Of a DNA stretch of 64,000 nucleotides, positions 52,512-63,024 are shown piece by piece. Position numbers and translations under genes: made by a program. Each line of letters begins with the position of its first letter. The stretch's first letter is position 1. The notes under the pieces were generated by a model that made no database searches, had not been told where the DNA came from, and worked only from the letters and a program-made list of their open reading frames with translations. The stretch is from an uncultured Alphaproteobacteria bacterium (GTDB taxonomy: Bacteria; Pseudomonadota; Alphaproteobacteria; Rs-D84), in NCBI GenBank assembly GCA_947175875.1, contig CAMWON010000003.1, positions 1-64,000 on the forward strand, read 5' to 3'.

Positions 52512-53209
52512 TGGAATTTGTAAATGCCGCGCAATACTTTGGAATTGCTCTAACGCTTTTAATGTTCATGGCGGCGGTTTATATCAATCGGCGCATGCCG
52601 GGGGCTCTAACAACGCCGCTGTTTCTGGCAACGATATTTGTGGTTATATTTTTAACCGCGTTTGATATCCCGTACGAGGCTTATAACAAAGGTGCCCAAT
52701 ACATAACGTATTTTCTGGTTCCCGTGACGGTATGCTTTGCCGTTCCGATGTACCGCCAGATGCCGCTGTTGAAAAAACACGCGCCGGCAATATTGCTGGC
52801 CATGGCAATCGGTGTCGCATCATCTGTTTTCGCCGTATGCCTGATATGTATATTTTTAGGCCTGGGCGATATTGTTGCGCGTTCTTTGGCGGCGATATCC
52901 GTCACAACCGCAATCGCGATTGGCATTACCGAAAAATTGGGCGGTGTGGTCGCGTTGACCGTGTCGTCCGTGATTGTCACCGGAATATTGGGCGCATCGG
53001 TCAGTGACCTGGTCTGTCGCAAATTCGGATTAACCAATCCGATTGCGCGCGGTCTGGCAATCGGTAATGCGTCGCATGCGGCCGGCACAACCAAGGCGAT
53101 GGAAATGGGCCCCGTCGAAGGCGCAATGAGCAGCCTTGCCATCGTCATATCTGGTTTAATGACGGCGGTTGCGGCGCCGTTGATTGTCACAATGTTTTTT
53201 GGCGGATGA
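52508..53209 (+). CDS. lrgB: LrgB-family membrane protein
   Basis: A 233-residue membrane protein with about seven hydrophobic segments, the family motif ATTAIAIGI-type (SVTTAIAIGITEKLGG) and GNASHAAGTTKAMEMG. It forms the LrgAB pair with the preceding gene. Start ATG 52508 or ATG 52511. The following 156 bp before the next gene contain no clear terminator. Confidence 0.93.
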   Translation: MMEFVNAAQYFGIALTLLMFMAAVYINRRMPGALTTPLFLATIFVVIFLTAFDIPYEAYNKGAQYITYFLVPVTVCFAVPMYRQMPLLKKHAPAILLAMAIGVASSVFAVCLICIFLGLGDIVARSLAAISVTTAIAIGITEKLGGVVALTVSSVIVTGILGASVSDLVCRKFGLTNPIARGLAIGNASHAAGTTKAMEMGPVEGAMSSLAIVISGLMTAVAAPLIVTMFFGG

Positions 53210-53365
53210 TAAAACGCGGCAATCTGTTCGTGTAATGTGACGCAAATCCTAACTAAGAACCTTTTCCCAAATGCAGTATTCGCATTGAAACCGGATATTA
53301 AACAGGTTATAATTCGTCTGTCTTTAATCTTAAGACATTACAAACCTTGAAAGGAGAAAAAACAG

Positions 53366-53578
53366 ATGAGAGGATTGACAAACTATATTTTGAAACCGTT
53401 AACGTTTATCGGCGCTTTGAACTGGGGGCTGGTCGGCTTGTTCGGTTTCAATTTCGTGACGTTTTTGTTCGGACCGGCAACCGTCGCCAGCAGCATTGTA
53501 TACTGCATAATCGGTATTGCGGCGCTGCTGTGGCTGATTGTCATGTTTGTTGACAAACCAATCCGCGGTGAACGATAG
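53366..53578 (+). CDS. DUF378-family small membrane protein
   Basis: A 70-residue protein with two membrane helices and the DUF378 pattern (LTFIGALNWGLVGLFGF...IVYCIIGIAALLWLI). Function unknown. A strong ribosome site (AAAGGAGAAAAA) precedes ATG 53366 and a terminator follows. Confidence 0.88.
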   Translation: MRGLTNYILKPLTFIGALNWGLVGLFGFNFVTFLFGPATVASSIVYCIIGIAALLWLIVMFVDKPIRGER

Positions 53579-53605
53579 ACACCGTAACCCAATTCATGTC
53601 AATTT

Positions 53606-53634
53606 GGCGCCCCTGTTATGGGGCGCGTTTTTTT
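53606..53634 (+). terminator. Intrinsic terminator after DUF378 gene
   Basis: GCGCCCC/GGGGCGC stem followed by seven Ts. Confidence 0.9.
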
Positions 53635-53686
53635 ATAAATAAAAATCCTCTTTTCAATCAGGGCCGCCCGCGCTATATTTTCATGC

Positions 53687-54394
53687 ATGGAACATTTTGT
53701 TGACGCGCATTGCCATTTTAACCGGGCCGCCTTTTCAGATTACACGGGGGCGGGGCGCTTTATATGCAATGCCGTGACGATGGAAGACTGGGAACCGCTG
53801 GCGGCGGTGGCGCGGGCGGATACGCGTATATCGGTGGCGTTGGGCGTTCACCCGTGGCATATCGCGGGACTGCACACCGGATGGACGGACGCGCTGCGCC
53901 GAATGCTGGGCGAAAATCCGCATGCCGCGGTCGGGGAAATAGGGCTGGACGCGACGCACGATAACCCGGACGCGCAGTGCAACGCATTCATCGCGCAATA
54001 TTTGATTGCGGCCGACATGGGCCGCGCGGCGCATATCCATTGCGTTCGCGCATGGGATAAAATGCTGCATTTGCTAAAGACACTGCCGCGCGCGCCCGTG
54101 ATTGTGGCGCATCGCTTTTCCGGAAATACACATATTCTGCGCGCGCTATGCGCAATGTCTGATAATATTTATTTTTCATATCGCGACGTTTCCGGCCCGC
54201 GCACGCGCGATGCGGTTGCCGAAACGCCGCTGCACCGAATATTGGTCGAAACAGACGGCTTTGCCCCGGCGCCGGCCGCGATTGCACGCACAATATCCGA
54301 CATTGCACAAATTCGTGGCATGTCCGCCGCAGATATGGCAAATATAATATATGACAATTCATTACGGGTGGTAAATAATGGACAGATTGCATAG
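53687..54394 (+). CDS. TatD-family metal-dependent hydrolase
   Basis: A 235-residue TatD-like protein: DAHCHF at the N-terminus, GVHPWH near residue 55, GEIGLDATHD near residue 85, HCV, and VETDGF near the end, the metal ligands of this family. Shorter than classic TatD (~260). DNase activity is known for some members. It overlaps tcdA by 17 bp. Confidence 0.88.
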   Translation: MEHFVDAHCHFNRAAFSDYTGAGRFICNAVTMEDWEPLAAVARADTRISVALGVHPWHIAGLHTGWTDALRRMLGENPHAAVGEIGLDATHDNPDAQCNAFIAQYLIAADMGRAAHIHCVRAWDKMLHLLKTLPRAPVIVAHRFSGNTHILRALCAMSDNIYFSYRDVSGPRTRDAVAETPLHRILVETDGFAPAPAAIARTISDIAQIRGMSAADMANIIYDNSLRVVNNGQIA

Positions 54395-55055
54395 AACCAA
54401 AATGTTGCTGGGGGAAAACGGGGTGGCGCGCCTGCGCGCCGCGACAGTGATGGTCGTTGGTGTCGGCGCGGTCGGCTCTTTCGCGGTAGAGGCCTTGGCG
54501 CGCAGTGGTGTCGGCCATTTGATTTTAGTTGACGCCGACACGGTCGAAGAATCAAATATAAACCGCCAGTTGTTCGCGCTGGATTCGACCGTCGGTCGGG
54601 CAAAGGTTGACGTTGCCGCGGCGCGCATCCACGATATAAATCCGGATACCCGGGTTGACGCCCTGCGCATGTTCTTTGATGCGGATACAAAATTGGAATG
54701 CCGCCCGGATTATATAATCGATGCAATCGACACCGTCGGGTCCAAGGTGGCCTTGGCCCGCTGGGCCCAGGATATCGGCGCGCCGTTTATCGCCAGCATG
54801 GGCGCCGCGCGCAAGACGGACATGTCCCGCATACATGTCGCGCCGTTGTCAAAGACGTCCGTCTGTCCGTTGGCCGCGCGCATGCGGCGCCTGATACGTG
54901 ACGCAGGACTGCGTGATTTTGATGTCGTCTATTCGACCGAGGCCGCCGCCCCATGCACTGCGGCCGGACGTGCCTTTGGTTCATTGATAACCGTGACCGG
55001 GGCGTTCGGATTAACGCTTGCCAATCATGTGATAAAGAATTTAACAGATTCATAA
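54378..55055 (+). CDS. tcdA: tRNA threonylcarbamoyladenosine dehydratase (TcdA/ThiF-like)
   Basis: A 225-residue E1-like enzyme: ATP-binding VVGVGAVGSFAVEAL, VDADTVEESNINRQLFA and DAIDTVGSKVAL. Length and lack of zinc CxxC pairs fit TcdA (CsdL), which cyclises t6A at position 37 of tRNAs; a ThiF or MoeB role is less likely. Translationally coupled to TatD and to the next small gene. Confidence 0.85.
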   Translation: MDRLHRTKMLLGENGVARLRAATVMVVGVGAVGSFAVEALARSGVGHLILVDADTVEESNINRQLFALDSTVGRAKVDVAAARIHDINPDTRVDALRMFFDADTKLECRPDYIIDAIDTVGSKVALARWAQDIGAPFIASMGAARKTDMSRIHVAPLSKTSVCPLAARMRRLIRDAGLRDFDVVYSTEAAAPCTAAGRAFGSLITVTGAFGLTLANHVIKNLTDS

Positions 55056-55423
55056 TGCGGCCCCTGTCGGCATATGGTATAATTATTACAATGATTCCGG
55101 GAATTATGGCATTTTCTTTATTGGCGGCCCCGCTGGCCGCGCCCGCGGATGTTCCGGCCGCGGCGCCCGTATATGCCGGCGTCGCACTGGCGGATGCGGA
55201 CGCGTCGCCTGATTTGACGCCCGTCGCGGATGGGGACGACCCAACGCCGACCCAGACGCCGCTGATATCGATAAACACCGATGTTTTGGACATGAGCTGG
55301 ACCGGCGCCATGGAGCTGTCCGACCCGACCCTGCGCCCCGGCGGAATTGTACTGCCGTTTTTAGAATCATACCCCATTGATAATCTTGAGGTAAAACTGC
55401 GCCTGTTAAACGTAAAGTTTTAA
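55055..55423 (+). CDS. Small exported protein
   Basis: A 122-residue protein with an N-terminal hydrophobic segment ending APLAAP, then an Ala/Pro/Asp-rich low-complexity linker and a short folded tail. Start at ATG 55055 (TAATG overlap with tcdA) or ATG 55091. Probably periplasmic. Not recognised; may be specific to this lineage. Confidence 0.55.
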   Translation: MRPLSAYGIIITMIPGIMAFSLLAAPLAAPADVPAAAPVYAGVALADADASPDLTPVADGDDPTPTQTPLISINTDVLDMSWTGAMELSDPTLRPGGIVLPFLESYPIDNLEVKLRLLNVKF

Positions 55424-55447
55424 ATCCGGGGATATTCCCCGGATTTA

Positions 55448-56038
55448 TCAGTTCGTGTAATAACAATCAGATGTGAACGTATATGTCCCGACATCGTCCG
55501 TCATGGCCGTGTTTGCAGGGATATGGCATGACGTTATCGCGGTGCTGCCCGCCGCCGATGTCCCATATACGCCGCCCGATGACGGACAGCGCGTGCATCC
55601 CGACGTTCCGTTTGTGGATGCGCCGTAATATCCGACCGCGCATTGATACGCCACTGTTTCATAACAAGTGTTGCAGTTGCATGTGCGTGTCGTCTTTTTC
55701 ATGTACCCGGTGCCGGCCGCGGACCAATCGGCGTCGCTGGCGCAGTTGCTGCACCCATTGCAGTCTTCCTTACATGTGTAAAAAATCGCTTCGTTCATAC
55801 AGTCTGTCAATCTTTCCGTTGTTTTCTCTGTTCGGGTATATCCTGTCGGGCACTTCATGCATGAATAGACCTTGTTATTGCCATAACATGTCGATGTCTT
55901 GTATTGGCAGTTAGAGGTTAAGTCTATTTCTTCATACGATTGGGCGCCACATGCCGATGCCATACATGCCACGGCCACTGCATTTGCGCCGCCGGTTACA
56001 AGACTTAGTATGCCTGCGGCGGCCATTATTTTTATCAT
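55448..56038 (-). CDS. Cys-rich secreted GYYG protein 2
   Basis: A 196-residue protein with a signal peptide (IKIMAAAGILSLVTGGANA) and over 20 Cys, including CNGCSNC, CNCNTC and CAVGYYG...GCTRCP. The repeat in the second half matches the protein at 44393. Probably a disulfide-rich surface or periplasmic protein. ATG 56038 follows GGAG; the longer frame to 56068 would start within the terminator of RNA copy E. Converges with the small exported protein gene. Confidence 0.78.
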   Translation of the reverse strand: MIKIMAAAGILSLVTGGANAVAVACMASACGAQSYEEIDLTSNCQYKTSTCYGNNKVYSCMKCPTGYTRTEKTTERLTDCMNEAIFYTCKEDCNGCSNCASDADWSAAGTGYMKKTTRTCNCNTCYETVAYQCAVGYYGASTNGTSGCTRCPSSGGVYGTSAAGSTAITSCHIPANTAMTDDVGTYTFTSDCYYTN

Positions 56039-56066
56039 ATTTCGTTCTCCTGTTGTTTTTGTAAAC

Positions 56067-56236
56067 AAAAAACCACCGGAAATTCAGGTGGCAGGAGGTT
56101 CGAAACTATCGTAAAGAATAGCAGTGTGCTTTCAATATATGGCACACTCCTCCTGCCCCAAAAGACAGGAGACGTTTATCGTCCGCATGACGCTTTACGA
56201 GAGGTTTCGACGCCTCAACATCGGAAATCCCGATGT
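56067..56236 (-). ncRNA. Novel structured RNA family, copy E
   Basis: A 170-nt element on the minus strand. P1 ACATCGG/CCGATGT. P2 GAGG/CCTC with loop CGTCGAAA, pairing over 6 bp with TTTCGA before S3. The pseudoknot strand CGTAAAG pairs with CTTTACG in the P6 loop. P3 CGTC/GACG, as in copies A and B. S1 CTCCTG, S2 GGCAGGAGG, S3 CCTCCTGCC (perfect 9-bp S2/S3 helix with new bases). P5 AGTGTG/CACACT. Terminator CCACC/GGTGG plus six Ts, its base shared with S3. It precedes Cys-rich gene 2 and follows ligA. Confidence 0.87.
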
Positions 56237-56243
56237 CACAGCG

Positions 56244-56249
56244 ATTATG
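56244..56249 (-). promoter_or_regulatory. -10 element of structured RNA copy E
   Basis: CATAAT on the minus strand, 7 nt before P1. The -35 region at 17-bp spacing (TGGTAA) is weak and overlaps the end of ligA. Confidence 0.55.
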
Positions 56250-56277
56250 TCACAGATTCTAAAAATTTACCAGCGAT

Positions 56278-58296
<2,019 letters not shown>

Positions 58297-58334
58297 TCAG
58301 GTCCGCCTGCGCAATGGGAAAAAGAATCAGAAAT

Positions 58335-58365
58335 AAAAAATCCCGCCTTTCGGCGGGTGTTTTTA
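58335..58365. terminator. Terminator between fabI and ligA
   Basis: CCCGCC/GGCGGG stem with an A run on its left (Ts on the minus strand), just at the end of fabI. Serves the minus-strand fabI transcript. Confidence 0.85.
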
Positions 58366-59175
58366 TTTTTCTTCCAGACCTTTCAGCAAAACGTCTTTCA
58401 AATCGTTCGGCATCATTCCGGTTGTGGAATAACCACAGTCCACGTGGTGAATTTCGCCGGTCACCGCCGATGACAGGTTGCTAAACAGATAAACAGCCGC
58501 ACCCGATACGTCGTCCAGTGTCATATTGCGGCGCAGCGGTGTCTGTTCCGCATTCAGGCGCAGCATCGCCTTGAACCCGCCGACGCCACTGGATGCCAGT
58601 GTCATAATCGGGCCGGCGCTGATTGCATTGACGCGGATTTTGTCGCGCCCCAGGTCGGATGCCAGATAGCGAACGCTGCTGTCCAGGGCGGATTTTGCCA
58701 CACCCATGACGTTATAGTTCGGAACAGACTTTTCGCCGCCGAAATAGGTCAGGGCGACAACGCTGCCGCCGTCTTTCATCAACGGCGCTGCGCGACGTGT
58801 CAAATCAACCAGCGAATATACGGAAATATCCATGGTGTTCTTAAAGTTGTCGCGGCTTGTGTTGGCATAGCGGCCAGTCAGCTCGTTTTTATCCGAAAAG
58901 GCGATTGCGTGCAGAACACCGTCCAAATGTCCCCATTCTTTTTCGATTGCGGCAAACAGAGCGTCCATTTGCTCGTCATTTTGTACGTTGCATTCCTGAA
59001 CGAATTTCGCACCGATGGATTCGGCCAGCGGGCGCACGCGCTTTTCCAAGTTCGGCATCGCATACGGCATGGCGATTTCCGCCCCCTCGTCATGGGCGCG
59101 CTTTGCGATTGCCCAGGCCATAGACCAATCGTTGGCCACGCCTGTAATCAGAATCTTTTTCCCTTTCAATAACAT
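58363..59175 (-). CDS. fabI: Enoyl-ACP reductase (NADH)
   Basis: A 270-residue FabI: ITGVANDWSMAWAIAKRAHDEGAEIA at the N-terminus, the catalytic Tyr-x6-Lys region (YFGGEKSVPNYNVMGVAKSAL) near residue 155, and ISAGPIMTLASSG. Last step of each fatty-acid elongation round. Start ATG 59175 with AAAAAGGATTG upstream. Confidence 0.97.
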   Translation of the reverse strand: MLLKGKKILITGVANDWSMAWAIAKRAHDEGAEIAMPYAMPNLEKRVRPLAESIGAKFVQECNVQNDEQMDALFAAIEKEWGHLDGVLHAIAFSDKNELTGRYANTSRDNFKNTMDISVYSLVDLTRRAAPLMKDGGSVVALTYFGGEKSVPNYNVMGVAKSALDSSVRYLASDLGRDKIRVNAISAGPIMTLASSGVGGFKAMLRLNAEQTPLRRNMTLDDVSGAAVYLFSNLSSAVTGEIHHVDCGYSTTGMMPNDLKDVLLKGLEEK

Positions 59176-59295
59176 TTTTTCAATCCTTTTTCATGATATT
59201 GGACGTTAAAAATATAGCACCAAATATACAGAAATGCAATAAATGAAAAAAAGACTTGAAATAGAGGAAAAAAGGTTATAAGATATGCGGGCAAT

Positions 59296-59371
59296 TCGGG
59301 CATAGTTCAGTCGGTAGAACAACGGACTGTTAATCCGTATGTCGCTGGTTCGAGTCCAGCTGCCCGAGCCA
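59296..59371 (+). tRNA. tRNA-Asn (GTT)
   Basis: Acceptor TCGGGCA/TGCCCGA, anticodon stem ACGGA/TCCGT with loop CTGTTAA (anticodon GTT), TTCGAGT T-loop and encoded CCA. Likely attachment site of the integrated element downstream, since tyrosine integrases often use tRNA 3' ends. Confidence 0.97.
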
Positions 59372-59377
59372 AGAATT

Positions 59378-59406
59378 CCGGGGCTTCCACGCGAAGCCCC
59401 GTTTTC
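59378..59406 (+). terminator. Terminator after tRNA-Asn
   Basis: GGGGCTTC/GAAGCCCC stem followed by GTTTTC. The stretch 59407-59638 after it is AT-rich and holds one promoter (59490-59518); I see no gene in it. Confidence 0.85.
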
Positions 59407-59489
59407 ATTAAAAATCTTTTTGCTACCTATTTGCTACCCGCGGCACGAATTTCCACTATATTTTAATAAGAAATATTAAAGATTATGCG

Positions 59490-59518
59490 TTGACAACCCA
59501 TATTTTGAACCCTAGGAT
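59490..59518 (+). promoter_or_regulatory. Promoter at the start of the tRNA-Asn island
   Basis: TTGACA (59490-59495), a 17-bp spacer and TAGGAT (59513-59518), about 120 bp before the first gene of the element. Confidence 0.65.
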
Positions 59519-59638
59519 TTATATTAAATACCCCCTACCTAAGATGGGAAAAGTGCATATAAAAAAGGATTGTTATTTTAACTTCCACACTTAGCCCTCT
59601 TAAAATCTTATACCACCGGGGGGGACAGGGGGCATACC

Positions 59639-60313
59639 ATGACGATACAAATCCAAACTTTAGAAAAATGTAATCTATTACAGGCTTGTGAATGGATTGC
59701 CTTTTATTGGTTGCCGATGCTGGATGTTTACGAGCAAATAGAAAGGCGATATTTCAATGAACAAGAATATCAATCAAGTCTATTATTCGCCGCTCCTAAA
59801 TTACAGGCAGCGTTGTTGCAATATAAAGACAATGGACTCATTGCCACTGGATGCAGACACTATGCTCTTTTAGAGAATGTATATAATAATGAGATATTAC
59901 CGCTTTATGATATCCAAGCTAATGCAGAAAGAAATTGTAAAATAGAAAAATTTAAAAGAGAATCAAAAATACGTGTCCAAATTTCTAATTATTCAAAAGA
60001 TAACAGGCTTGATATAGCCCATGATCGCATATATATCAAAGATCCAGAAATTTTATATTACAAAGACATAGAAATTGATTTTATAAATTTACAAAAGATT
60101 TTTCCAAAACCAGTAGAAAAGAGAGGTCGACGGTCTATTTTATCAAAAGAAGAGCTATCCTTGCTTGAAAAGTATATAAGTACTCTTGCTAGTTCATTAA
60201 TGCAAAAACAAAAAGTTTATTTATGTCAAGAATGGTTATCTAAAAACCTAGGAAAAGAAGTCGCGGAAGAAACTATTCGTGGATACTTAAAACCAGTAAA
60301 AACAAACGGTTAA
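59639..60313 (+). CDS. Unknown protein of the tRNA-Asn island
   Basis: A 224-residue soluble protein, not recognised. The N-terminal half is aromatic-rich (EWIAFYWLPMLDVYEQIERRY). The C-terminal ~60 residues begin with a basic KRGRRSILSKEELSLLEKYI segment that could be a small DNA-binding helix region. Strongly AT-rich, unlike the core genome, supporting foreign origin. ATG 59639 follows GGGGGCATACC. Confidence 0.65.
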   Translation: MTIQIQTLEKCNLLQACEWIAFYWLPMLDVYEQIERRYFNEQEYQSSLLFAAPKLQAALLQYKDNGLIATGCRHYALLENVYNNEILPLYDIQANAERNCKIEKFKRESKIRVQISNYSKDNRLDIAHDRIYIKDPEILYYKDIEIDFINLQKIFPKPVEKRGRRSILSKEELSLLEKYISTLASSLMQKQKVYLCQEWLSKNLGKEVAEETIRGYLKPVKTNG

Positions 60314-60414
60314 AATAACTTTATTATTTACACCAATTACAACCAAGGCATATATTGATTAATTGCCCATAAGTGGCACATATTGACGCCAGATACAAAC
60401 GAAAAGGAGTCAAT

Positions 60415-60630
60415 ATGACAACATCAAAAATATTAATGACCCAGGCAGAGGCGGCGGCTTATCTTGGGACGACTGTCGGAACATTGAACAGCTGGCGGCA
60501 CTATGGTCGTCATGATATCCCATTTGTGCGTTGGGGTAATCGTATCAGATACCGTAAAGAGGATTTGGATATCTGGATTGCCCAGCATAGTGAAAATACG
60601 CAAATCGCAGACCAAGGAGGGATAAAATGA
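60415..60630 (+). CDS. Excisionase-like HTH protein
   Basis: A 71-residue MerR/HTH_17-type protein: LMTQAEAAAYLGTTVGTLNSWRHYGR, then PFVRWGNRIRYRKEDLDIWI with a winged hairpin. Such AlpA/Xis-like proteins direct excision of integrated elements. ATG 60415 follows AAAAGGAGTCAAT. It overlaps the integrase gene by 4 bp. Confidence 0.88.
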   Translation: MTTSKILMTQAEAAAYLGTTVGTLNSWRHYGRHDIPFVRWGNRIRYRKEDLDIWIAQHSENTQIADQGGIK

Positions 60631-62153
60631 TAACCTCCACAAAGCGAATATACAGCTCTGTTCGTATTTCAACATCTCTTTGCTATACGATAGAAGATAT
60701 TTGTCGGCTTTTTAGTGACCAAGGCCTCTGTCCAAATACTGTCCGTAACTGGATAAAGCAAGGCTTGCCGGTATGCTGCAAGGGTACACCAAAACTTATT
60801 CATGGAGCAGCCTTGGCCGAGTTTCTAAAACAGAAAAATGCCAGCCGTAAATTCAAAATGCGTTTTGACGAGATGTTTTGCCTGCACTGTCGCACAAAAC
60901 ATGTTCCGCTGAATCATTGTATAGAACTTGAGCAAGATGCGGCCTGCCTCAAGGCGCGCGGCCTGTGTCCACGTACCAGCAAAACGATGAACCGGAACTA
61001 TAAAAATAGCGACTATGACGAATTATGCCGCGTTTTCACCATAGCCAGGGACCAAAGATTATATGATTTAGTACGTCCAAGCCATAGACCTAACTTTGAT
61101 GACACTCAGGCTATACCTGAAAGTAACAATAAAAAAGGCGTTTCTAAAAAGCCAATTATGCCCATTAATGAGCACAACGAAAGGCTGAAATATAACTATA
61201 AGCTTTATCTTTGCGAGGCCAAGGGACGCGATTTAAAAACTGGCATGGCCGCTATACAGCACTTGCATCAGTTTGAAGCATTTAATAATTACTCTAATTT
61301 TGAGCAAATTGATGCTAACACCATTCATAACTATATAAGCAATATTGTAAAAAAGAGGCATTTATCGTTTTGCGAGCATAATGTACGGATGATAAAGGAT
61401 TTTTATGAATGGCTATTGCATCAGCGTGGCTACAAAATAGACTATAATATGGTGGCGCACTTTCGTTTAAGCGATAATCAGCGAAAAGCTGCCCGTGCGA
61501 CAGAATATAAAGAAAGCTATGACCTGGCCGAGATTCGCGAAGCAATTAATAAAATGCCGCGCAATACTGATATTGATCTGCGGAATCTGGCGATGGTGTC
61601 TCTACAGGCACTATGTGGATTAAGAACGGCCGAAATTAGAACGCTTAAATTAAAGCATGTTATTTTTGACAAGTCCGCCAATCGATGGATGGTCTTTGTA
61701 ACACCAAAAGATATGGAGGTAAAGTTTGCCAAGCAGCGTCAGGCTTTCTTTATGCCGTTTGATAAAGAATGGATGGATAATGTCATTTCTTGGCGTGACC
61801 GGCTGCATGAACTGGGCTGGACAGGTAAAGATCCATTTTTCCCGCCAATAGAATCACGCTTTATTAGACCAGGCGTTACCGAACACCAAATTATGAAAAC
61901 CAATATAAAAGGCAACAAGTCCATAAGAAACATATTTAGAAAGGTGTTTAATGATGCCGGCGTGCGATATTTGAATCCTCATTCTTTCCGGCATACTATT
62001 ATCAGATGGGCCAGTGCTCAATCCGCACCAATATTAAATGCGGCCAGCCAATCGTTGGGCCATTCGCATATTCAGACCAGTATGCAGTACTATGGCCAAC
62101 TACCTGCGACCAGAATAGGTGAGATTTTAAATGAGATAGAGGTGTCAAAATGA
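60627..62153 (+). CDS. Tyrosine recombinase/integrase with N-terminal HTH
   Basis: A 508-residue integrase. Residues ~15-60 look like a MerR-type HTH (YTIEDICRLFSDQGLCPNTVRNWIKQGL). Residues ~80-115 have spaced Cys (CLHC ... CLKARGLC) that may bind zinc. The SAM-like core-binding domain is near 185-270. The catalytic domain has CGLRTAEI (Arg), HSFRH and the Tyr in SMQYYGQLP near residue 490. It should insert the element at tRNA-Asn. The N-terminal HTH/Cys extension is unusual. Coupled to both neighbours by ATGA overlaps. Confidence 0.9.
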   Translation: MITSTKRIYSSVRISTSLCYTIEDICRLFSDQGLCPNTVRNWIKQGLPVCCKGTPKLIHGAALAEFLKQKNASRKFKMRFDEMFCLHCRTKHVPLNHCIELEQDAACLKARGLCPRTSKTMNRNYKNSDYDELCRVFTIARDQRLYDLVRPSHRPNFDDTQAIPESNNKKGVSKKPIMPINEHNERLKYNYKLYLCEAKGRDLKTGMAAIQHLHQFEAFNNYSNFEQIDANTIHNYISNIVKKRHLSFCEHNVRMIKDFYEWLLHQRGYKIDYNMVAHFRLSDNQRKAARATEYKESYDLAEIREAINKMPRNTDIDLRNLAMVSLQALCGLRTAEIRTLKLKHVIFDKSANRWMVFVTPKDMEVKFAKQRQAFFMPFDKEWMDNVISWRDRLHELGWTGKDPFFPPIESRFIRPGVTEHQIMKTNIKGNKSIRNIFRKVFNDAGVRYLNPHSFRHTIIRWASAQSAPILNAASQSLGHSHIQTSMQYYGQLPATRIGEILNEIEVSK

Positions 62154-62755
62154 CCTATGGTTATATCAGGGTCAGCACCGACCGCCAAGATTGCGAAAAT
62201 CAAAAGCTGGGGATAGAGGCCAAGGCAAGGTCCCTTGGCCTTGCCATAGACAAATATATCAAAGATTCTGGAATTTCTGGCACAGCCGAACCAGATGCGC
62301 GTGCGCTGGGTGGCTGTCTAAAGAATTTGAAAGCTGGGGATATTATTATTTGCAGTGAACTGTCCCGACTGGGGCGGAAACTGTTTATGATTATGCGAAT
62401 TTTAGAGCATTGCATGAAATCCGGCGCAAAGGTTTACACCGTCAAAGACGGCTATGAACTGGGCGATAATATCCAATCCAAAGTTTTGGCTTTCGCGTTT
62501 GCGCTTTCCGCAGAAATAGAGCGGGATTTGATAAGTCAGCGCACCCGTGAATCTTTGGCCAGAATAAAGGCCCAAGGCCGTAAACTGGGGCGCGCCTTTG
62601 GCAGTAAAAACCACAGTCATAAACTGGATGGCCAAGCATCAAAGATACAAAAACTAATAAAATCAGGTCTATCTAAGCGCAAAATCGCAAAAAAATTAAA
62701 GGTCAGTGCCCCGACCCTTAACGCCTTTATTCGCAATAATATTGATATTAATTAA
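62150..62755 (+). CDS. Mpi-like serine recombinase (DNA invertase) 2
   Basis: A 201-residue small serine recombinase: YGYIRVSTDRQD (Ser near residue 8), CSELSRLGRKLFMIM, AEIERDLISQRTRESL, and a C-terminal HTH (LIKSGLSKRKIAKKLKVSAPTLNAFI). About 60% identical to the copy at 43782. It overlaps the integrase gene by 4 bp, so one element carries both a tyrosine and a serine recombinase. A 15-bp match to the invertible-promoter repeat overlaps its last codons. Confidence 0.93.
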   Translation: MTYGYIRVSTDRQDCENQKLGIEAKARSLGLAIDKYIKDSGISGTAEPDARALGGCLKNLKAGDIIICSELSRLGRKLFMIMRILEHCMKSGAKVYTVKDGYELGDNIQSKVLAFAFALSAEIERDLISQRTRESLARIKAQGRKLGRAFGSKNHSHKLDGQASKIQKLIKSGLSKRKIAKKLKVSAPTLNAFIRNNIDIN

Positions 62756-62766
62756 CGAACCTTTGA
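62752..62766 (+). repeat. Third copy of the invertible-promoter repeat core
   Basis: TTAACGAACCTTTGA is identical to 15 bases of the inverted repeat at 33597-33615. It overlaps the stop codon of recombinase 2. It may be a recombination site. 62767-62907 is otherwise AT-rich with no clear gene. Confidence 0.6.
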
Positions 62767-62907
62767 AACTTACAATTTTCATTCCTATTTTATTTAAAAA
62801 TCCTCACTTTTTCAATCAAAATCATTAACAAAATTTAACCTTCATTAGAATTTTATCACAGATTTTATGGACCTTTAAACGTATCCGAATACGAGTAAGG
62901 GGAAATT

Positions 62908-63024
62908 ATGGGAAAAATGATATTCAAAAGTGCAGGATCAAGAACTTATAGAAGTGCATCTGGCAGCATAAAATCAACAAGAGTAAGAAGTTCAGTCTAT
63001 TTTAGAAAAGGAAGGATAAAATGA
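62908..63024 (+). CDS. Small basic protein before island lipoprotein
   Basis: A 38-residue, strongly basic, Ser/Arg/Lys-rich peptide. It has AAGGGG before ATG 62908 and its stop overlaps the lipoprotein start (ATGA), which supports translation. Not recognised; a leader or small nucleic-acid-binding peptide is possible. Confidence 0.55.
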   Translation: MGKMIFKSAGSRTYRSASGSIKSTRVRSSVYFRKGRIK

